A stretch of DNA of 64,000 nucleotides from Symsagittifera roscoffensis (Eukaryota > Xenacoelomorpha > Acoela > Convolutidae): the NCBI RefSeq assembly GCF_963678635.1, contig NC_087068.1:46327785-46391784 (forward strand). Direction: 5' to 3'. Under the pieces are notes generated by a model that was not told where the DNA came from, ran no database searches, and saw nothing but the letters and a program-made list of their open reading frames with translations. Shown here one piece after another: positions 58,001-64,000 of the stretch (the stretch's first letter is position 1; every line of letters begins with the position of its first letter). The position numbers and the translations under genes were made by a program.

Positions 58001-61000
58001 GCCCACATAAGATCCATGATAGCTATTTAACACGCATATGCATGAAGTAACGCCCGCATAAGATCCATGATAGCTATATAAAAAGAGTAGACTACATAAA
58101 TTGGAAACTAAAACGACAGAGCCGAAAATGAAGCCAAAAACCATCAGGAGAAAATTATGCATACTATGGTTTCAGATATAACATGAATAGTAACTAGTAT
58201 CCCTTAGTTAAACCTGATTTTCATGAAATTGAGCGCGTCAGCAGCATTAAACATAATTTAACTAATTTTGTTAAACAAGTTGTAAAAAAGTCTATGTTCG
58301 GATTTGATAGCGCTTGCTACTAGCAAGCGTAAGCAAAAAAATATAAAGCATTTTTTTCAGGCAAGTCTTTGCAAATAAATTTTGTAATTTTGGTCGTGAA
58401 GACTCCGCGGATCTCTCAATTAACTGCCATGAGTAAAAAAAATAGGCGTCAGATCGAATCCCGTTCATAATTTACGTCGGACTCACAATTTACATTAAAA
58501 TAAACATTTCAATAAACGAAATATGAATTATTTTAAATTGTTTTTTTTTATATGGACATCACTGATTTCAACGCAGAGGCGAAGCCAAGCTTCGCAACGC
58601 TATACAACAAAAAACAATGAGGCAAAAGACAATGAACGGAGAGATATCGACGTTAAAGAAGGATAACCGGTTCCTGTGCAAATAACACAGAATGTTCCGA
58701 CAATAGCCTAAGAAAAAAGTAAATTTTTTTTTCATATTAGTATCGGTTTTCTGTGTGGTTTGATCAAAAAAATAAAAAAAGGCATATTCTACAGTCAAAG
58801 CCAAATAGGCTACTTGGAAAACAGTTTTTGTAGAAAAATGACAAAAAAAAACGAAAAAATAATCAAAGAAAAATTTTCAATAAGTTCATTGTTTTTAACA
58901 CATTTTTTGAATTTTCTAAAATTTTTCGATTACCAAAATGGCGCTAAAAAAACTCGCTCGAAAAAAAATTCATTTTTTTCAGGCTTAAATTAAGCTGAAA
59001 TAAGGTATTGTAAGCCTGGACACACCTTACTAGCACGAAATTAGACCAAAAACCAAAAAAATTCCAACCGGTTTTTCTCGACACCAAGGAAAAATTTTCA
59101 GACGTTTTAAATGTTGTTCGAATTACGACTGAAAAGGCTATAATATGGTATAACACTCAACCAATTCCGACGATTATTTGTGTTAACTAACTTTGTGAGG
59201 AAAACGAAAGAAAAAAAGCAAAAAAAAACACCCGAATACAAAGTTCCTCCATTTAAAAAAAAACTTTTTCTATTTTTTGCGGAAATTTTCTGAACATTTT
59301 TTGATGTCACTCGAATCACGACTGTTGGAGCTTTTGGATAATATATATCTCGATCCACTTCGATGATTATTTGTGGTAGCTGATTTTGCGTGGAAAACAA
59401 AAAAAAATCTAAAACACCCGAATACAAAGTTGTTCGAATTCAATGTCAAAACAAAACACCAATATAAATTTCACGTTTGCACTGGATGAGGCCAATAAAC
59501 AGCTATAAAAGCAATGAGAATGATTCAACGAGCGGCAGCTAAGGCGACAAAATTTTGGTCGACCCCTGTCGAGCCAAAAACAAAAATGTTGTCAAAAATT
59601 TTGTCAAAAGTTCGTACTGAAAAACTGAAAGCATATAATATTAATTAAGGCTAATAAAAGATAATGAAGGCTAATAAAAAAGGTGGAAAATAAAACGAAA
59701 GAAAACAGCTTCGTTCATTGAGACTTAATGACTAGGCGAATAACCCATGAAGCGAAAAAAAAAACATCGAAAATAATGAATTGACTAACATGTGAATCAA
59801 ACCCGGCCCCATTTTTGGTCACAAAGTACGTGCCCCACCCATTGCATATTGTGAGTTTACTTACGGAATTTGAAGACGTCTGACTTCCGGACAACTGCGA
59901 GGGACACCTCAAACACACTCCTGAGGATATTGACTGCCGAGTCCCTTCCTTCGATGCCATTGGTCACATCTACATCGTTGATCTTAACACAGAGAAAAAA
60001 ACATAGCCAACAAACGAAACTTGAAACCAAACAAAGACAAACTTAAAACTGATCGAGAAACTTTTGTGGCCTTTTCCCAGAAAAAATAAAACAAAAAACC
60101 ACATGACCAAAATAAATGAAAACTCACCTTGTTCAAAATAACTTATTTATACAATTTTTGACAAAAATTTTCTGCTAAAAACAAAAGCTAAACTTTGAAA
60201 AAAAAGAACTACGTACCAATTTGCTCTATAGCCTAATTAATTTTAGCACAAGCCTACGGCACATTGGCGCTCAAAATAGAACTGTTCAACTACTTGTTGA
60301 ACTTGACTGTATATAAACTAACAGATTGAATCAAGTCTCCAATATGCAAGGTTCCTTCTTTGGCAGCCACGCCATCAGGTGCAATTTTTGTGACCTTCAG
60401 TCCCGTTTCATTCTGGATACTCGCACTGTTAAACGAAAAGCCGAAGCCCTGGTGCACCTCTCGTCTCAACTTCACGTCAATCGTGAAGAAGGGCGACAAG
60501 GGAGTCACGGGTCCATTAAGCCTCGAAGCTTCGGAGACTCCGATTTCGTCTGTGACACTTTCCGACTCGTTGTTATCTGAATCGTGAACAAGATTGTAAA
60601 TCCGTCGTTCTACTGTCAGTGTGATGGAAATTCCCCCATTACGTAATATTTCCACAGCTGAGGAGTGATCAATTTTAGATAAGTCATTTCCATCCACGCT
60701 TAGAATTTTGTCGCCAACTCGCAACCCAGCCAAGAAAGCAGGACTGTTTACAATGATGTTGGAGAGGAAAATTCCATCGTCTCCTGGTCTGTACGGAACG
60801 AGAGATCCGATTCCTCCCGCGATTGTTAAACCAAAACCGACTCCGGGACCTCTTGTGACCACGCAAACAAACTGTCCGTCTTCGAATTCGTATTTACTCT
60901 AAAATGATTCACAATTGAAACCAAAAAGTTCTACATATAGATGAAATATCAGCAAGGAAAGGACAATAACAATTTCAGCTAAAAATTGAGACAAACAAAT

Positions 61001-63532
61001 AAAACATAAAACTTCGGGTAAATAAAACATGAATCGTTAAATTTTGAGAACAATTTTCGATTTAGACACTTTGTTTAAAACAACTTCACCTCAATTTGGA
61101 AAAAAATGGATAAATAGTCAAATTTTTTTTATTCCACCGGGAAATCTGAAATTCAAAACACATTTCGAAACTAGAAATCGATCACGTTTTTTGCGACATT
61201 TCCGCTTTCGTAATTGGAGGAAGCAATTGGCCTTTTTTTTAGCAAATGAACATGAATGGAATTCCAAAAATGCATATATTCTGCAGCTCATTCACTAACG
61301 CATTAATAAGCATATCTGTAGTTATAAAAGATTTATGTAAGTACATGAAAGTAACAAATACTTCGTAATCTTCCACTTAAAAACTCTAAGAACAACAACT
61401 GGAAAGATGAACAATAGACAACCCCCCTCTCCCGACATTGTTGGAAATTAATTTCACACACAGTTCATTTATCACTGCACCAAAGTAATAAACGAGCAGT
61501 TCACCTAGGCTCAAAACGCATTTAGGATTGGCCATACTTGAGTGGTATAACTTAGCATTCAGGTTCGATCTCAACTTTACAATCGGTCTGAATAAAAAAA
61601 TCACCTCAAGCATATAATTCTCACTTTCTTCAAAAAGTCGGATCAAGGACGCATAATTTTGGTATACAATTTGCTTCAAGCATTTTCGATTTTACAGATG
61701 CTACAATTTAATGACCAAACACTCATTGCATGGATGAATTTTCAAAATAACAAGCTTAACATCACAGGCCAAAATTATGACTCATTATATTTTCCAGTGC
61801 CTCGGTAATAGGATTACTTAACAAAAAAAAACATTAATCTAACTTGCAATTCAGCCGCTTTCAAACAAAACTGGACATGTTATAACACTGACTGATAGAC
61901 TATATTTAAAACCAGATAAGAGACCCTCAAAGAAAAACAAAGCCAACAGACTGTTGAAAAGGAGTCAATGAATGTAAGTAAACAGAAAAAATACTGACTT
62001 GTTGTTTTGAAAAAATCCCAACTTTCGAATTTGAAAAAAAATTGCTAATCTTAAAGCTCTTTGAATTTCTAGAACAATTTCTGATTGACACTTCTTAGAT
62101 AAAACTAACCCAATTTGTTTGAGAAAAGATCAATAAGCAAAATTTATATTTCGCTGGAAAATCTGAAAACTGAAGTCCACAATCAAAACTAGAAGTCGAT
62201 CAAGTTTTTGGCGATCTTTACACTTTTGCTGTTCAATAGCTGAGTTTGCCTTCTTTTTAACAAAGGAAATGAACTGAACTTAAAAAAAATCAAAAGTCAA
62301 ATTGCGAAAAACTAAATTTGAACCTGAAAAAATTTTAAGACTTCCTTAAACAAAAAAACATCGCGACCAATAAAAGAGTGTAAACTGTAAACTACGTTCA
62401 TCGACTGTTGAAAGAAAACCGAAAAAAGATCGAAAGAATTAAAGCAAGAAAGGGAAACAGAAAGAAAGTTACGTCATCACTGTAGAGCAGGTATGGTTGT
62501 TTGGCGGAGGCCGAGGTTGGACTGAGTTGGTTGTGGTGTCCCGCGAGAAGCTGCTGCAGCTCCTCCTCTGTCAACTCCTTTCCCTCGTCCACCAATCTAA
62601 ACAACAACCACACAGCATGACTTCTTCAATTATTGATAAGGAGACCATATCGAGCAGAAAAATGTATACACAGAGGCGAAATGAAGCTTCGTGCCACTTG
62701 CGATACAAGTAGGCATACAAAAACAGAAGTCTAAAAAATGAAAAAATAAAAAAAAAATAAGGAATCGCCGTTTTCATCTCAGATCTGATAGGTTAGTTTT
62801 TAAGAAAATTCACGAAATTTCTAAAAACAGTGAAAAGTTCAACAACTGTCGAATTTCATAACTTTTTCTGCAAAAAGCAGGTGGTGGCTGCTAAAGCAGA
62901 GAAGAATCCCAAAAGCGGGTTTCACGATTGAACATATAATCTAAGAATCGGCAGTATAGTTTTCGAGAAAAACAAAGAAATTTCAAAAAAAAACGGTCAA
63001 ATTAAAAATTCGACGTTTCCGAATATCATAGCTTTTCATGAAAAAAATTTGGGCGTAGCCGCTAATATAGAAGAGATTCACTGAATCTGTTATTTCGGGT
63101 GGGTATGATTGAACGCAAAATCTCAGATTCGGGTGGGTATTTTTGAGAAAAATCCAAAAGTATGGGATAAAGCTTCCCGGACAGACTTTTCGAAGGCTGT
63201 AGTAGAATATGGGGTAAAAAAAGAAACTCGTGGGTTATTCAGACACAGGCACATAGTGGAGTGGGGTTATTTCTATTGCAAAATTGGTAGATTCGTTTTC
63301 GAGAACACTAAATCTTACAAAAAAATATTCGAAAACGTCTCAAAAAACTAATAAAATACAAAAATCAATCCCATACACTTTCATTATACCTGTTTTTATC
63401 AAACAGGAATTCTAATTTAACATACCAACAAGATATTTAGGTTTTAAATTAGCAACGGAACAAAACTTACGAAGCGGAAACAAACCCGACAATCTTGGAG
63501 CAGGCACCAGTCAACGGAAAAGTATTGATTTT
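52002..63532 (-). CDS. SCRIB: Scribble homologue, C-terminal 667 residues with four PDZ domains (5' part beyond right edge)
   Basis: Nine exons join in phase: 63532-63471, 62596-62473, 60898-60323, 59982-59865, 56906-56686, 56526-56347, 55880-55683, 53342-53166, 52349-52002 (stop TAA). Four PDZ domains appear in Scribble order. PDZ1: GVGFGLTIAGG, DDGIFLSNI, AGLRVGDKILSVDG. PDZ2: GFGFSF, EGTLHIGDLIQS then INDVDVTNG. PDZ3: EEVVLVKTGEPLGFSIKGGT, VYISK, VVGDKILFANG. PDZ4: EVWGIMIQGG, ESIYITGV, then KITVCDGF, the characteristic end of Scribble PDZ4. Between PDZ2 and PDZ3 is a Pro-rich linker. In PDZ4 the GLGF-type loop reads VWGIMI. The tail after PDZ4 is only about 80 residues, far shorter than in vertebrates. 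The LRR region must lie at higher coordinates. The most upstream exon (KINTFPLTGACSKIVGFVSA) is placed by splice sites and phase only. Scribble is a cortical scaffold for apical-basal polarity, working with Dlg and Lgl. Confidence 0.92.
52650..52905 (-). repeat. GGGGCGGAT-family copy in a SCRIB intron
   Basis: cgccaatatacactaatttt, gagcgcgcgcgattttttgg, gcctgcagcgcagaaaattt and ctttgggggagctcg match the arms at 5150 and 22020 in reverse sense. It lies in the intron before the last exon. Confidence 0.65.
53505..53590 (-). repeat. tRNA-like relic in a SCRIB intron
   Basis: Minus strand: gatgtgaggacgtgagactc then ggtgttcaaatccggaac (B-box-like with one inserted base). Incomplete cloverleaf. Confidence 0.45.
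53740..54520. repeat. Degenerate tandem repeat, period about 170 nt, five units
   Basis: A phrase of the type atcagatt..gggtagttttgagaaa recurs at about 53770, 53928, 54100, 54283 and 54463, i.e. every 158-183 nt. Between phrases, poly-A-rich text and an aaaatttt block recur as well. A second array of the same unit is at 62760-63330. Confidence 0.55.
54940..55590. repeat. SCRIB-intron repeat, copy A
   Basis: Shares with 61930-62410 the ordered phrases aacagac..gttgaaaa/gttagaaaagagtca, gctctctgaatttcaagaac, taacccaatttgagaaaa, cgatcacg/cgatcaag, and finally ctacgttcatcgact. Partial relatives at 57040-57270 and 61050-61320. Confidence 0.5.
57040..57270. repeat. SCRIB-intron repeat, partial copy
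   Basis: cactccgctgggaaacctga, atgctttcgtaattggagag and cacgacgttcattaacac match the second half of copies at 61930 and 61050. Confidence 0.45.
57271..59864. other. Large SCRIB intron, remaining part
   Basis: No gene inside. Three structures are visible: hairpin motifs ggcgaagttgagcttcgcgc (57643) and aggcgaagccaagcttcgca (58575); a tandem pair of cataagatccatgatagcta (about 58007 and 58059); and a tandem of about 192 nt at 59110-59430 with phrases cgaattacgactg/cgaatcacgactg, gacgattatttgtg/gatgattatttgtg and cacccgaatacaaagtt. A weak tRNA-like B box (ggcgtcagatcgaatccc) lies at about 58445. Confidence 0.45.
61050..61320. repeat. SCRIB-intron repeat, partial copy
   Basis: attccaccgggaaatctgaa, aaatcgatcacgttttttgc, tcgtaattggagg and ctcattcactaacgcatt match the other copies. 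Confidence 0.45.
61930..62410. repeat. SCRIB-intron repeat, copy B
   Basis: Partner of 54940-55590, ending gtaaactacgttcatcgact. Both copies lie on the same strand within introns of the same gene. Confidence 0.5.
62672..62715 (+). repeat. GCGAAG hairpin motif of the tRNA-derived repeat family
   Basis: cagaggcgaaatgaagcttc followed by gtgccacttgcgatac; the same motif is at 57640 and 58575, and a related one opens the composite repeat at 30710. Confidence 0.55.
62760..63330. repeat. Degenerate tandem repeat, period about 170 nt, four units
   Basis: Phrases at about 62773, 62937, 63118 and 63290 (for example tctcagattcgggtgggtat followed by ttttgagaaaaatcc) are spaced 164-181 nt apart and match the array at 53740-54520. 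Confidence 0.55.
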
Positions 63533-64000
63533 CTGAAAACTTTTAAAAAATTTAGGGTCCCCCTAAAACTACGATGATCAACACTTGCCCTCACGAGAAT
63601 ACTTGCTTACAGCACAAAAAAATTCATGACGTGGAACCTAAGCCGACAGAAGGAAAGGAACCAAGAGTTGCTAGGGTTCAACAAAAAAGCAAGTTCATTT
63701 TCTTGTACACATAACTAGCGGGAACACGACAAAAAGCATAAAGTGTGATAAGAAAAAATAGTAGCAGACCTCGAATAAGTAAAAATTCGGCTACGTCTCG
63801 GATTCGATCTGCGACCTAGAAATAATGAGTCTGACGCGCAAACCACTCAGCCACGGACGCGTAATACATCACAAACACTAGACTCAAATAAAGCAGAGAA
63901 CAGATGCTAAGAAATTTCTAATGGTACTGATCGTGATTATAGCAAAAGTGCCACAAAATAAGGGAGCCCTTTAAATGAACACTTTTAAAAGGGTTAGGTT
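63533..64000. other. SCRIB intron at the right edge with tRNA-like relic
   Basis: No further SCRIB exon found up to the edge. On the minus strand 63862-63795 reads cgtccgtggctgagtggttt (A-box-like) and ggtcgcagatcgaatccgag (B-box-like), the best tRNA-like segment of the window after those in the composite repeats; pairing of the stems is incomplete, so it is called a relic. Confidence 0.45.

Noticed and set aside
59107-59427. 106-codon minus-strand frame
   Set aside because: Covers a tandem duplication of about 192 nt inside a SCRIB intron; no protein motif.
63795-63862. Possible class II tRNA gene on the minus strand
   Set aside because: Good A-box-like and B-box-like text, but stems are incomplete and it lies in a SCRIB intron with other relics.

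Overview
The window is nuclear DNA of a bilaterian animal, most likely an invertebrate; the species cannot be fixed from the sequence. The evidence is genes split by GT-AG introns that join in phase, animal-only families (LIX1, a neuregulin-type growth factor, Scribble), strongly AT-rich spacers, and a heavy load of transposon debris, tRNA-derived repeats, foldback elements and minisatellites. No prokaryotic operon, CRISPR array or intact tRNA/rRNA gene was seen.

Layout: (1) 1-1264, minus: the first two coding exons of an unidentified gene with an N-myristoylation-type start; an inverted-repeat MITE sits in its intron. (2) 1995-3716, minus: a complete four-exon LIX1 gene. (3) 3.7-23 kb: transposon-rich spacer, including a decayed copia-type LTR element (12.7-15.6 kb), two copies of a gag-like repeat, MITEs and the first Helentron-like element. 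(4) 23.2-27.2 kb, minus: a small hypothetical ORF with a probable frameshift, then an intronless 759-residue protein joining a NERD nuclease-like domain to a UvrD-type SF1 helicase; between them lie an assembly gap of 200 N and a C-rich tract. (5) 27-40.8 kb: repeats, dominated by a cluster of about 530-bp Helentron/HINE-like elements, a dead LINE reverse-transcriptase fragment, and two elements with CCCGGG-type inverted ends, one carrying a 22-bp minisatellite. (6) 40.9-44.4 kb, minus: a neuregulin homologue (GGF-type N-terminal domain, Ig, EGF, transmembrane segment, cytoplasmic tail) in six exons, with the signal-peptide exon not found. (7) 44.5-52 kb: MITEs, tRNA-derived repeats and a palindrome. 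(8) 52.0-64 kb, minus: the 3' half of Scribble with all four PDZ domains; its upstream exons run off the right edge, and its introns hold their own repeat families, including a degenerate tandem array with a period of about 170 nt.

All supported genes lie on the minus strand. They are not an operon. LIX1/lowfat and Scribble both belong to tissue polarity and Hippo-related biology and neuregulin is an ErbB ligand, but no functional linkage is implied by the sequence. The items most worth a second look are the intronless NERD-helicase gene, the non-vertebrate neuregulin with a GGF-like domain, and the Helentron-like cluster. No search or alignment could be run; homology calls rest on motif order, residue spacing and agreement of splice phases.
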